The notes: a model not told the origin generated them from the letters alone. Positions 36,278 through 45,503 are shown, counted from the first letter of the stretch. The stretch is DNA of 64,000 nucleotides from Bacillota bacterium (GCA_030526355.1 JAUNDC010000004.1:1-64000); one strand, 5' to 3'. Program-made: numbers and translations.

Positions 36278-36588
36278 GCATTTTGGAGTTGCAGTATAAT
36301 TTTGTTTTTTAAGGTGTTGAATATTCTGATAAATACCGTAACCTCAAGTGTTTTCAAGGGTCGTACAAATTAAAAAAATATGAAAAAAATTTCCGAATTC
36401 CCGAGGTTAAATTTCAATTTATCCTGATTTTTCTCACTTTTGTGTTTCATTCTCGATACCGATTCTCACTTTTGAAACATTGTCGCCTGTTTTTTATCAC
36501 TTCTTGATACTTCTCTGGTTTAAGCTGTGGACTTTTTTTATTATACAATGTAAAATGCATATATTACTTATGTTGAAAGGTTTTTGCT

Positions 36589-37398
36589 ATGAGTTATTTC
36601 AAGAATTTTATTTGCGGTATGCTGATAGGCATCGCCAACGCAATACCCGGCGTAAGCGGCGGTACCATGGCAGTTATTCTCAATATATATGATAAAATAA
36701 TGTACTCCATAAGTCTCAAAAACATCAAAGAGAATCTCAGATTCCTTATTCCTCTGCTGCTGGGCGGAGCCGCCGGAATCTTCGCCCTGAGCAAGGTGAT
36801 AGTTCAGGCAATGGAAAACTACCCGGTTATTCTCAATTTCTGTTTTATAGGACTTGTACTGGGCAGCATTCCGGCTCTTTACAAAAAAGCAAAGGGTGAT
36901 GGGATAAATAAAAGGAACTGGGTGTTCTTCGCCGTCGCACTGGTATTGATGGTTTTTCTCACTCTTATCAATCCCGATGCTGCAAGCAACAAAACGCTTG
37001 AGGAATTTGGCGGAATATCTCCGGGCTTCTGCGTATGGTTGTTTATTACAGCAGCGGTAAGCATGATCGCCATGATACTGCCGGGACTTTCAGGGTCCCT
37101 CATTTTCCTTCTGCTTGGTACATACGGCATCGTTATGGAGTCGATAGCAACCTTTAATCTGATTCTCATCTCAATAATAGGACTAGGCGTTCTGGCAGGA
37201 GGATTTACAGGAATTAAGGTAATCAAAAAGATGCTTCGTTTTCATCCGCAGGCTCTGTACTTTGGAATACTTGGTCTTATGATCGGTTCTATATTAATAA
37301 TCTGGCCGGGCTTTTCCTTCAGCATTGAAGGCTTGTCGGCAGTAACCGGACTTGTGATCTTTGCTGCGGCAGCCTACCTGCTGTCAGCCAGAAAATAA
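36589..37398 (+). CDS. DUF368 undecaprenyl-phosphate translocase family (PopT-like)
   Basis: 269-residue polytopic membrane protein with the family motif GMLIGIANAIPGVSGGTMAVIL and its second half-repeat MILPGLSGSLIFLLLGTYG, showing an inverted-repeat architecture. DUF368 proteins were shown to recycle undecaprenyl phosphate to the inner leaflet of the membrane. About nine hydrophobic segments are visible. It has AAAGG 8 nt before the ATG and is followed by a small membrane protein gene 29 bp on. Confidence 0.88.
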   Translation: MSYFKNFICGMLIGIANAIPGVSGGTMAVILNIYDKIMYSISLKNIKENLRFLIPLLLGGAAGIFALSKVIVQAMENYPVILNFCFIGLVLGSIPALYKKAKGDGINKRNWVFFAVALVLMVFLTLINPDAASNKTLEEFGGISPGFCVWLFITAAVSMIAMILPGLSGSLIFLLLGTYGIVMESIATFNLILISIIGLGVLAGGFTGIKVIKKMLRFHPQALYFGILGLMIGSILIIWPGFSFSIEGLSAVTGLVIFAAAAYLLSARK

Positions 37399-37427
37399 AC
37401 ACGATAATCAAATCTCAGGAGGTAAAC

Positions 37428-37613
37428 ATGGATATTCAAAAACTGACAATCATTTTTCGACTGGCTATAGGTGTTTTCGTACTCATCTTTGGATGTGTCG
37501 CTGCTCTGGGAATGCTCAGCAACATTCCGCCATCAAGAAGCATTATTCTTTTTATTCTCGGTGCCATCATTGTTTTATGGGCGCTGTCTTCCATGCGCAA
37601 AACAGGGAAATAA
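37428..37613 (+). CDS. Small two-helix membrane protein of unknown function
   Basis: 61 residues, about two-thirds hydrophobic. Two predicted helices (about 10-30 and 36-54) are separated by SNIPPSRS, and a basic tail SMRKTGK follows. A strong AGGAGGTAAAC site supports translation. It is probably co-transcribed with the DUF368 gene upstream. I do not recognise the family. Confidence 0.7.
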   Translation: MDIQKLTIIFRLAIGVFVLIFGCVAALGMLSNIPPSRSIILFILGAIIVLWALSSMRKTGK

Positions 37614-37636
37614 ACAGCTTATTCGCCGGCACAAAA

Positions 37637-37693
37637 TAAAGAAACTGTCGTATTGCTTAAGCTTCCCGTGAAAATGGTAAGTAATGCGACAGT
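37637..37693 (-). terminator. Terminator of the radical SAM gene
   Basis: Outer stem ACTGTCG/CGACAGT (37687-37693 / 37644-37650) enclosing a partly paired 36-nt interior, then TTTCTTTATTTTG on the minus strand. It also separates the convergent DUF368 unit. Confidence 0.6.
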
Positions 37694-37711
37694 CCTATAT
37701 AGCCCTACATA

Positions 37712-38857
37712 TCATATATATCTGCACATCAGTTCATTCATCCTGATTTCCCACTCATATTGGTCGGGGGTTTCTGATGACATTCTTTTTATCTGTTCCT
37801 GTTCCTCACGGCTTATTCGCCCCATCTGATTCGGACTGACCAGTCTGCCCATTCTGCGCAAGGCCTGATAAATACGCCTGTCCTCATCCGGTTTTTCAAG
37901 GTACTCATCAATATACGCAAGCATTTTTTCTCTGTCGGTACTAAGACTGCCCTTCACCCCCTGAAGCAGATTTACTATATGATCACTGACAAGGCGGGTA
38001 TCGATATCGTGTGCCCTTTCTATGACGGTCCTGATTTCCATCAGCTTCTCATCATCACTGCACAGAGTAAACTGCCCGCTACAGAAGTCTTCATACAGCT
38101 CTGTCCCCGGTTTCACCACTGCCGTTCTTATCCTTATAAAGTCAGGATTGATTGCATTGATAACATGTGCCATCCCTTCGCCGTTTTCTTTTGTCAGGTC
38201 ATGACCACCGACGCCAGGCATAAAATACACCGACAGTTCTATACCTCCTGCTTTGATATTTTTTCCTGCGATTATTTCCTGCTCTGCAGTCACTCCTTTG
38301 TTTATTCTCTGCAGAACCGCATCCGAACCGGACTCAAATCCCGAGTGTATCCTGTCAAGCCCGGCAGCCTTGAGCTCAGCAAACTCTTCTGCGCTTACCC
38401 TCGACAGATTTTCTGCTCTGCCGTAGGAGGTTATTCTCTTAATCTGCGGGAAGGCCTGCCTGAGATATATCAACACCTCGCTGAGTCTTCCGCTGCTCAG
38501 GGCAGTTGTATTACCATCCTGCAGGAAAACATTTTCTCCCCCGTTTACAAGCCAGTTTGCCACCATATAAAAGCACTGGCGATATTCCTCGGAGCCTGCC
38601 ATCAGTTCTCTGTTTATGCCCTCAATATCCCATGAGCCGTCGCTTTGTCTGTATTTGTTAACACGCTCCGCGTGAAACACCATATTATCTATATCCGCTT
38701 TGATGCTGTCTGCGCTGTACGCCTTGAATCTGGTGTGTCTGTAAAGCTGACAGAATTTGCATTTATTCCACGTGCACCCGTTTGTGACCTGCAGCAGAAG
38801 GCTCTGCGCTTCACTGGGCGGTCTGATAGGTCCTATTCTGAATGTTCTTTCTTCCAA
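37712..38857 (-). CDS. Radical SAM protein of unknown substrate
   Basis: 381 residues. The SAM cluster motif is NGCTWNKCKFCQLY (CxxxxCxxC-like: C-x4-C-x2-C, so spacing differs from the classical CxxxCxxC). Later segments FESGSDAVLQRINKGVT and VYFMPGVGGHD belong to the TIM barrel of the Elp3/B12-less radical SAM type. The family is widespread in Clostridia, with no assigned reaction. Start TTG at 38855-38857 with AAGGAGAAATAAA. Divergent from the FeoB-like gene. Confidence 0.83.
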   Translation of the reverse strand: MEERTFRIGPIRPPSEAQSLLLQVTNGCTWNKCKFCQLYRHTRFKAYSADSIKADIDNMVFHAERVNKYRQSDGSWDIEGINRELMAGSEEYRQCFYMVANWLVNGGENVFLQDGNTTALSSGRLSEVLIYLRQAFPQIKRITSYGRAENLSRVSAEEFAELKAAGLDRIHSGFESGSDAVLQRINKGVTAEQEIIAGKNIKAGGIELSVYFMPGVGGHDLTKENGEGMAHVINAINPDFIRIRTAVVKPGTELYEDFCSGQFTLCSDDEKLMEIRTVIERAHDIDTRLVSDHIVNLLQGVKGSLSTDREKMLAYIDEYLEKPDEDRRIYQALRRMGRLVSPNQMGRISREEQEQIKRMSSETPDQYEWEIRMNELMCRYI

Positions 38858-38933
38858 TTTATTTCTCCTTTTATCATATTGGTCTTAGTATCACCGTATT
38901 TTATTATATCACAAAAACGGAGGTTATCTTTTC

Positions 38934-40193
38934 ATGTATTCGGGCTTTCATATCAAAAAAGCCTGCACTGCTTCACACCGCAGGAGCTGCAATCATATCA
39001 GACCGGCAGATTACATTATTTTTGCCGCAGTAATGCTGGCAGTTTTTGAACTTACCTTTAATACTCTGGGCAGATGTCTCAGCGACCTGTTGTCTGAGCT
39101 TCTGCAGTTTCTGACATTACAGCTCGCCCTCTTTCTCAGCAGCTTTAATATAAACCCTGCATTCTATGACCTCGTAATAAACGGTATATGTCCCGGCGTT
39201 GGCAGTGTTCTCTCATTTATTCCCGTAATCGCGGTTCTCTTCTTCCTGCTGGGCTTGCTTCAGGAAACAGGATACCTGTCAAAGGTGTCCATTTTAATGG
39301 ACAGGCCGCTGAAGCATGCAGGTCTTGCAGGCAGCTGCATCATACCTCTCATTATGGGCTTCGGCTGTGCTGTGCCTGCCATAATGTATACAGCATCAAT
39401 GAACACTGTACCTCATCGCAGCCTGATAAACACCATTCGTCTGATACCGTTTATGTCATGCAGCGCCAGGCTTCCTGTATACTCCATGCTCATCTCATGC
39501 TTTTTTCCCGAGCATCGCATCACAGTTCTGCTCAGCATCTATGCTGCTGGAATTCTGACAGCGGCGGCTGCCGCCTTTGTTCTCAGAATTTTCCCCTCTG
39601 CACAGCCCTGCTCCGGCAGGCTTGCTGCCGCTTATACTCCTGAATATCATATGCCGGATATGAGCAGAGTGATATCTCTGGTATGCGAAAATATCCTGGG
39701 CTTTGTCAAAAAAGCGTTTACCGTTATTTTCACCGCATCTGTGCTTATTTGGTTCCTTCAGTCATACAGCTTTGATATACAGCCTGTCTCTTCAGGGGAT
39801 GACAGCATGCTGGCGTCAATGGGCCTGATCTGCGCTCCCATATTTGCTCCACTTGGCTTTGGCAGCTGGAAAGCGGCCGCGGCTGTCATTTCAGGGCTTT
39901 TTGCAAAAGAAGCCATAATCAGCACTCTCGTTGTCACCTCATCTTCCTCAGCAGCTTCAGCCGGAATCCCACCTATGATGGCGCTGGCAGAAATTTTTGA
40001 TCCATTAAGTGCTTTTTCATTCATGATATTCTGTCTCCTCTATATGCCGTGCATAGCAACGCTATCTGCTGTCAGAAGCGTAACCGGCAGCTGGAGAGAA
40101 AGTATCATCATGGCAGTGCTCCACCTTCTCATCGCCTGGTCGATAGCATTCATAGTATATAATGTTGGTACATTTATCATCAGTCTGATATAA
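38934..40193 (+). CDS. FeoB-like membrane protein lacking the GTPase domain
   Basis: 419 residues corresponding to the FeoB C-terminal Gate/nucleoside-recognition part. GGVGSVLSF-like GICPGVGSVLSFIPVIAVLFFLLGLLQETGYLSK, PLIMGFGCAVPAIM and TPFMSCSARLPVY-like IPFMSCSARLPVYSM are strong FeoB matches with the conserved gate cysteines. The N-terminal G domain (GxxxxGKS) is absent: only about 35 non-membrane residues precede the first helix. No FeoA or separate GTPase gene adjoins. It could transport Fe2+ or another substrate. GGAGGTTATC site. Confidence 0.85.
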   Translation: MYSGFHIKKACTASHRRSCNHIRPADYIIFAAVMLAVFELTFNTLGRCLSDLLSELLQFLTLQLALFLSSFNINPAFYDLVINGICPGVGSVLSFIPVIAVLFFLLGLLQETGYLSKVSILMDRPLKHAGLAGSCIIPLIMGFGCAVPAIMYTASMNTVPHRSLINTIRLIPFMSCSARLPVYSMLISCFFPEHRITVLLSIYAAGILTAAAAAFVLRIFPSAQPCSGRLAAAYTPEYHMPDMSRVISLVCENILGFVKKAFTVIFTASVLIWFLQSYSFDIQPVSSGDDSMLASMGLICAPIFAPLGFGSWKAAAAVISGLFAKEAIISTLVVTSSSSAASAGIPPMMALAEIFDPLSAFSFMIFCLLYMPCIATLSAVRSVTGSWRESIIMAVLHLLIAWSIAFIVYNVGTFIISLI

Positions 40194-40262
40194 TTCAATT
40201 AGAGGAAAGCAGCCCTGGGTTCATCCAGGTGCACATTTGTCAATAGATGGAAGGAGAGCAGT

Positions 40263-41150
40263 ATGAAGTTATATATCGCTGACGCATTTACAGAAAAAAT
40301 CTTCGGCGGCAATCCTGCCGGAGTTGTCCTCATCGGAAACGGAGACGATTTCCCTCCTGAGGAAATCATGCTGAAAACCGCAGCAGAGCTCAGATATTCG
40401 GAAACAGCCTTTATCAGGCAGCTTGGAGATAACGAATTCAATATCAGATATTTTACACCTGCTGCAGAGGTTGAGCTCTGCGGCCACGCTACTATCGCGG
40501 CTTTTGAATGTCTCAGAGATGCAGGTCTGGTTCACAGCGGAAGCATCTGTACCAACAGAACCCTTGCAGGAGACCTTCAGATAATCGTAAAAGACGATTT
40601 CATCATGATGGATATGGCTTCTCCGAAATTTATTAGGGCAATAGACGATCAGAAGTCCGTCGATAAGCTCTACAATATTATGGGAATCAGATATGAGCCG
40701 GTTTTTTCTCACAGCGGGGAGCCTCTCATGCCTGAAATCATCTCAACCGGTCTGCCTGACATTATCATGCCCGTATCATCTCCAGCTCAGCTTTCTGAAA
40801 CGGCACCCGATTTTGATGCATTGTCGGAGCTGTCAAAAAGGTACGGCGTCACCGGAGCACACGTTTTCACGCTCAACAGCGACAAACCTGATATTACTGC
40901 CGAGTGCAGAAATTTTGCACCGCTTTATGATATAGACGAAGAGGCTGCTACAGGGACTGCCAGCGGAGCGCTGACGTACTACCTTTACAGACACGGTCTT
41001 ATCGAAGGCAACACGTGCCTTTTCCTTCAGGGCGAAGCGATGAGCAGGCCTTCATCAATCCGCACATGTATCGATGTCTCCGACGGTTCAGTGAAAATCC
41101 AGGCAGGCGGAAATGCCGCCATTCTGGTCAGAGGGGAAATATCTCTGTAA
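40263..41150 (+). CDS. PhzF family isomerase/epimerase
   Basis: 295-residue PhzF-fold protein. The N-terminal YIADAFTEKIFGGNPAGVVL, the catalytic Glu in the LRYSETAFI motif (about residue 46), and the second-half GxxHxxGxG-like ATGTASGALTYY are all present. Length is usual for the family. PhzF isomerises DHHA in phenazine synthesis, but most homologues have unknown substrates. Ribosome site GGAGAGCAGT. The 69-bp gap after the FeoB-like gene allows co-transcription. Confidence 0.9.
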   Translation: MKLYIADAFTEKIFGGNPAGVVLIGNGDDFPPEEIMLKTAAELRYSETAFIRQLGDNEFNIRYFTPAAEVELCGHATIAAFECLRDAGLVHSGSICTNRTLAGDLQIIVKDDFIMMDMASPKFIRAIDDQKSVDKLYNIMGIRYEPVFSHSGEPLMPEIISTGLPDIIMPVSSPAQLSETAPDFDALSELSKRYGVTGAHVFTLNSDKPDITAECRNFAPLYDIDEEAATGTASGALTYYLYRHGLIEGNTCLFLQGEAMSRPSSIRTCIDVSDGSVKIQAGGNAAILVRGEISL

Positions 41151-41198
41151 ATTCCAAATGGTTAGAATAATCAAACATGCAATACATTTCAGTCCTGG

Positions 41199-41226
41199 CA
41201 TGCAAAAAATTTCTGTTTTTTGCATG
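41199..41226. repeat. Inverted repeat between phzF and the first hydrogenase operon
   Basis: CATGCAAAAAA (41199-41209) and TTTTTTGCATG (41216-41226) form a perfect 11-bp inverted repeat with a 6-bp centre. It could be the phzF terminator (weak U-tract follows) or an operator 18 bp upstream of the hydrogenase -35 box. Confidence 0.6.
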
Positions 41227-41243
41227 TCGATTTATTATTCTTA

Positions 41244-41273
41244 TTGACAGATTGTGTAGAAACCTTGTATTCT
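41244..41273 (+). promoter_or_regulatory. Promoter of hydrogenase operon 1
   Basis: TTGACA (41244-41249), 18-bp spacer, TATTCT (41268-41273), about 70 bp before the first start. Confidence 0.75.
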
Positions 41274-41340
41274 AAAAGTGTTAGTCTTATTACAAATAAA
41301 GTCAGATTTATCAGAAAATAGGTAAGGAAAGGAGTTTCTC

Positions 41341-41835
41341 ATGAGTGAAAAATGCACTTTATGTGCAGAAGCGCAAGAGAACGCTAAAAAGCTGGACGCA
41401 ATCATCGAAAAGTACAAAGATACTGACGGCGCACTGATACCCGTTCTTCATGAAGCGCAGGATGTTTATGGATATCTGCCTCTTGAAGTTCAGCGCACTA
41501 TCGCAGAAAAACTCAATATTCCTCTCGCCGAGGTATATGGAGTTGTAAGTTTTTACACCCAGTTCTCCATCAACCCGAAAGGAAAGTACAAAATCAATGT
41601 ATGCATGGGTACTGCATGCTATGTCAAGGGAGCTAATGATATCCTTGACAAGTTCAAAACAAGGCTTTCCATCGACGTTGGCGAATGCACTGACGATCAG
41701 AAGTTTTCTCTGGATGCATGCCGCTGCATCGGCGCATGCGGACTCGCACCTGTAGTTACTATCAACGATGAAGTTTATGGTAAGCTCACAGCTGACGATG
41801 TAGACGATATTCTTGACAAATACGAAGATCTGTAA
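41341..41835 (+). CDS. NuoE/HydC-like hydrogenase subunit, copy 1
   Basis: 164-residue thioredoxin-like [2Fe-2S] subunit of a NAD-linked [FeFe] hydrogenase. The cluster cysteines lie in NVCMGTACYVKGA and CRCIGACGLAP. The N-terminal CTLCAEAQENAKKLD helix and YGVVSFYTQFSINPKGKY are typical of NuoE. First gene of operon 1, strong AAAGGAG site. It is strikingly similar to the copy at 48305, so the set is duplicated. Confidence 0.94.
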   Translation: MSEKCTLCAEAQENAKKLDAIIEKYKDTDGALIPVLHEAQDVYGYLPLEVQRTIAEKLNIPLAEVYGVVSFYTQFSINPKGKYKINVCMGTACYVKGANDILDKFKTRLSIDVGECTDDQKFSLDACRCIGACGLAPVVTINDEVYGKLTADDVDDILDKYEDL

Positions 41836-41855
41836 GAAGCAAAAGGAGAAGAATA

Positions 41856-43742
41856 ATGATTAAGAATTTTGAAGAATTAAATGCTTTAAGAGACAAAGCT
41901 GTTAAAAGCATGGAAATTCGTCTCGAACGTACGGATATCACTCCGGTCGAAGGCGGTAAAATCCATATTCTGGTCTGCGGAGTTGCCGGATGTGTTTCCT
42001 CCGGATCACTTAAGGTTGCTGAAGCAGTTGAAGCGCAGATTAAAGTACATAATCTCGGACATGACGTCAAGGTAATCAAAACAGGATGCTTCGGTCTCTG
42101 TGCTGAAGGACCTATCATGATGATCTGTCCTGAACACGTAATGTACACAAAGGTTACTCCTGAAGATGTCAGCGAAATCTTTGAAAGCCATATTCTTGGC
42201 GGCAAGGTAGTCAAGAGACTTCTGGCAGGAGAAAAAGAATACGAAGAAATTGAAGATCGTCTTCCTCAGATTCCGTTCTACAAGATGCAGAAACGTATCG
42301 CTCTCTGCAACTGCGGTATAATCGATCCTGAGAATATCGATGAATACATCGCTCTCGACGGATATCAGGCCCTCGCTAAGGTTCTGAACGAAATGGAACC
42401 TGATGAAGTAATTGACGAAGTAAAGAAATCGGGTCTCAGAGGAAGAGGCGGCGGCGGTTTCCCTACAGGAAGAAAATGGGAATCATCTGCTGTAGTAAAA
42501 GAACATACCAAGTATGTAATCTGTAACGCCGACGAAGGTGATCCGGGTGCATTCATGGATCGTTCGATTTTGGAAGGCGACCCTCATTCAGTTATAGAAG
42601 CTATGATCATCAACGGATATGCTGTAGGATCAAATCAGGGATACATCTATGTACGTGCTGAATATCCTGTAGCAGTTCAGAGACTCAGAATAGCTATCAA
42701 GCAGGCGGAAGATTATGGTCTGTTAGGCAAAAACATCCTGGGCAAAGGCTTTGACTTCAATCTCGAAGTAAGACTCGGAGCGGGAGCATTCGTATGCGGC
42801 GAAGGTTCAGCTCTGATGACTTCAATCGAAGGCAAGAGAGGCGAGCCGAGACCTAAGCCACCAAGGTCAGCAGAAAAAGGTCTCTGGAAAAAGCCTACAG
42901 TTCTCAACAACGTTGAAACATATGCTAACATTCCTCAGATCATCAGAAACGGTGCTGAATGGTTCGCAAACATCGGTACTGAAAAATCAAAGGGAACCAA
43001 GGTATTCGCTCTTGGCGGAAAGATCAACAACATCGGTCTCGTTGAAGTTCCTATGGGAACAACTCTACGTGAAATCATTTATGATATAGGTGGCGGAATC
43101 CCTGACGGTGGTACATTCAAGGCTGCACAGACAGGCGGTCCTTCAGGTGGATGTATCCCTGCAGAGCATCTGGATACGCCGATTGATTACGATTCCCTGA
43201 CTAAGCTTGGTTCAATGATGGGCTCCGGCGGTCTGATCGTAATGGACGAGCATACATGTATGGTTGACCTTGCAAGGTTCTTCCTCGACTTCACAGTGGA
43301 CGAATCATGCGGTAAATGCCCTCCATGCCGTATCGGTACAAAGAGAATGCATGAAATTCTCGTAAGAATCACAGAAGGTAAAGGAACTCTGGAAGATCTG
43401 GACAAGCTGGAAATCCTGGCAAGAAACATCAAGGCTTCAGCGCTGTGCGGTCTGGGACAGAGTGCACCTAACCCTGTTCTTTCGACACTCAAATACTTCA
43501 GAGATGAATATGTTGCACACGTTGTGGACAAGAAATGTCCTGCAGGCGTATGCGTATCCATGGTTAAATACATCATCGATACAGACACATGTAAACGTTG
43601 CGGTATCTGTAAGAAGGGATGCCCTGCAGAATGTATCTCTGGAGACAAGAATACTCCATTCGCTATCAATCAGGATAAGTGCGTCAAGTGCGGACTCTGT
43701 ATGGAAAAATGTCCGTTCAAGGCAATCCTCAAGAATGCGTAA
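41856..43742 (+). CDS. NuoF/HydB-like flavin subunit, copy 1
   Basis: 628 residues: N-terminal thioredoxin-like [2Fe-2S] domain (CGVAGC, CFGLC), FMN/NADH-binding NuoF core (about 190-370), SLBB region, a [4Fe-4S] site in ESCGKCPPCRIGT, and a C-terminal 2x[4Fe-4S] ferredoxin domain (CKRCGICKKGC, CVKCGLCMEKC). It would oxidise or reduce NAD(H) and pass electrons to HydA. Relative to the paralogue, the flavin site has G for A at residue 200 and GS for ET at 317-318. Confidence 0.94.
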   Translation: MIKNFEELNALRDKAVKSMEIRLERTDITPVEGGKIHILVCGVAGCVSSGSLKVAEAVEAQIKVHNLGHDVKVIKTGCFGLCAEGPIMMICPEHVMYTKVTPEDVSEIFESHILGGKVVKRLLAGEKEYEEIEDRLPQIPFYKMQKRIALCNCGIIDPENIDEYIALDGYQALAKVLNEMEPDEVIDEVKKSGLRGRGGGGFPTGRKWESSAVVKEHTKYVICNADEGDPGAFMDRSILEGDPHSVIEAMIINGYAVGSNQGYIYVRAEYPVAVQRLRIAIKQAEDYGLLGKNILGKGFDFNLEVRLGAGAFVCGEGSALMTSIEGKRGEPRPKPPRSAEKGLWKKPTVLNNVETYANIPQIIRNGAEWFANIGTEKSKGTKVFALGGKINNIGLVEVPMGTTLREIIYDIGGGIPDGGTFKAAQTGGPSGGCIPAEHLDTPIDYDSLTKLGSMMGSGGLIVMDEHTCMVDLARFFLDFTVDESCGKCPPCRIGTKRMHEILVRITEGKGTLEDLDKLEILARNIKASALCGLGQSAPNPVLSTLKYFRDEYVAHVVDKKCPAGVCVSMVKYIIDTDTCKRCGICKKGCPAECISGDKNTPFAINQDKCVKCGLCMEKCPFKAILKNA

Positions 43743-43760
43743 GAAGGGAGCGTAGAATAA

Positions 43761-45503
43761 ATGAACAAAGTAAATATCACCATAGATGGAATCAAATTAT
43801 ATGTACCGGAAAACTACACTATCCTGCAGGCTGCAAAGGAAGTAAACATCAATATTCCTACTCTCTGCTTCCTGAAGGATGTAAACGAAATCGGCTGCTG
43901 CCGTATGTGTGTAGTTGAAGTTAAAGGCTCCAAGGCTCTGCAGGCTGCCTGCGTTCATCCTGTAAAAGAAGGCATGGAGGTTTATACACACACTCCAAAG
44001 GTAGTTGAAGCCAGAAAGGTAAATCTGGAGCTTATTCTTTCCAACCACAATGCAAGCTGCCAGACATGCTCAAGAAGCTGGATGGACTGCGAACTGCAGT
44101 CACTGGCCAACAAGCTGTCAGTAAAAGCTATACGTTTTGAAGGCGACAAGAAGAGACTTCCTATGGACGAAGGTGTATCCATTGTCCGCGACCCTAACAA
44201 GTGCATCCTCTGCAGAAGATGTATCGGCGCATGCAAAAACATCCAGACTGTATCAGTTATCGATACCATGAACCGTGGATTCGATACAGTTGTAGGCTCT
44301 GCTTTCGGACGCAAGCTGGACGAAACTCCATGTTCAAACTGTGGACAGTGCATCAACGTATGTCCTGTTGCAGCACTCCACGAAAAGGACGACTCAGATC
44401 GCGTTCTCGCAGCCATCAACGACCCTGAAATGCATGTTGTAGTTCAGACTGCTCCTGCTGTAAGAGCTGCTCTGGGTGAAGAATTCTTCATGCCTATCGG
44501 TACTCCTGTAACAGGCAAGATGGTTACTGCACTGAGAATGCTGGGATTTGACAAGGTATTCGACACAGATACAGGTGCTGACCTGACAATAATGGAAGAA
44601 ACTTCAGAGCTTATCGACCGTGTAAGAAGCGGCGGCAAGCTTCCGCTGATCACATCATGTTCACCTGGATGGATCAAGTTCTGCGAACACAACTTCCCGG
44701 ATATGCTTGACAATCTTTCAAGCTGCAAATCACCGCATCAGATGTTCGGTGCTATCCTCAAAACATATTATGCTGAACAGCAGGGCATCGATCCTGACAA
44801 GATTTTTGTAGTATCAATTATGCCTTGTACTGCTAAGAAGTTCGAGTCAAAGAGACCTGAAATGCAGGTTGATGGCCGTCCTGATGTAGATGTTGTTCTG
44901 ACTACAAGAGAGCTGGGTAAGATGATCTACGACATGGGTATCGACTTCCCTAGCCTTGGAGATTCAGACTTTGACAATCCGTTTGGTGAAGCTTCAGGTG
45001 CCGGCGTTATCTTCGGTACTACAGGCGGTGTTATGGAAGCTGCTCTCAGAACTGCTGCAGATCTTCTCAGCGGCACTTCAGCTGATAACTTCGAATACGA
45101 AGAGGTTCGCGGACTCGAGGGTATAAAGATTGCAAATATAGAAGTAGGCAATGTAAAATTACGTGCTGCTGTTGCCCACGGTCTCGGCAATGCGAGAAAG
45201 CTGATGGAAGCTATCCGTGCAGGAGAAGAATTCCACTTCGTGGAAATCATGGCATGCCCTGGCGGATGCATCAACGGCGGCGGACAGCCTCTGCAGCCAG
45301 CTGACCAGCGCAACTGGATAGACCTTAAGGCAGAAAGAGCCAAGGCATTATATTCAGAAGACAGAAAGATGTTTATCCGTAAGTCTCATAACAACCCTGC
45401 TGTTAAGAAGCTCTACAAAGAATACCTCGGAATGGCAGGCGGAAAGCAGGCTCACAAGCTGCTCCACACTCACTATGCACCTAGACAGAATTACGATAAA
45501 TAA
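43761..45503 (+). CDS. hydA: [FeFe] hydrogenase catalytic subunit HydA, copy 1
   Basis: 580 residues. A plant-type [2Fe-2S] domain (about 1-78), a His-Cys3 [4Fe-4S] (HNASCQTCSRSWMDC), two ferredoxin clusters (CILCRRCIGAC, CSNCGQCINVC), and the H-cluster domain: L1 C300 in TSCSPGW, L2 C356 in MPCTAKK, L3 C499/C503 in ACPGGCINGG. The C-terminal tail resembles bifurcating HydA. It forms a HydABC-type trimer with the two upstream products that may couple NADH and reduced ferredoxin oxidation to H2. Confidence 0.95.
   Translation: MNKVNITIDGIKLYVPENYTILQAAKEVNINIPTLCFLKDVNEIGCCRMCVVEVKGSKALQAACVHPVKEGMEVYTHTPKVVEARKVNLELILSNHNASCQTCSRSWMDCELQSLANKLSVKAIRFEGDKKRLPMDEGVSIVRDPNKCILCRRCIGACKNIQTVSVIDTMNRGFDTVVGSAFGRKLDETPCSNCGQCINVCPVAALHEKDDSDRVLAAINDPEMHVVVQTAPAVRAALGEEFFMPIGTPVTGKMVTALRMLGFDKVFDTDTGADLTIMEETSELIDRVRSGGKLPLITSCSPGWIKFCEHNFPDMLDNLSSCKSPHQMFGAILKTYYAEQQGIDPDKIFVVSIMPCTAKKFESKRPEMQVDGRPDVDVVLTTRELGKMIYDMGIDFPSLGDSDFDNPFGEASGAGVIFGTTGGVMEAALRTAADLLSGTSADNFEYEEVRGLEGIKIANIEVGNVKLRAAVAHGLGNARKLMEAIRAGEEFHFVEIMACPGGCINGGGQPLQPADQRNWIDLKAERAKALYSEDRKMFIRKSHNNPAVKKLYKEYLGMAGGKQAHKLLHTHYAPRQNYDK

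Noticed and set aside
37712..38857. HydE/HydG hydrogenase maturase
   Set aside because: The cysteine spacing and flanking motifs do not match; it is another radical SAM family despite the hydrogenase-rich setting.
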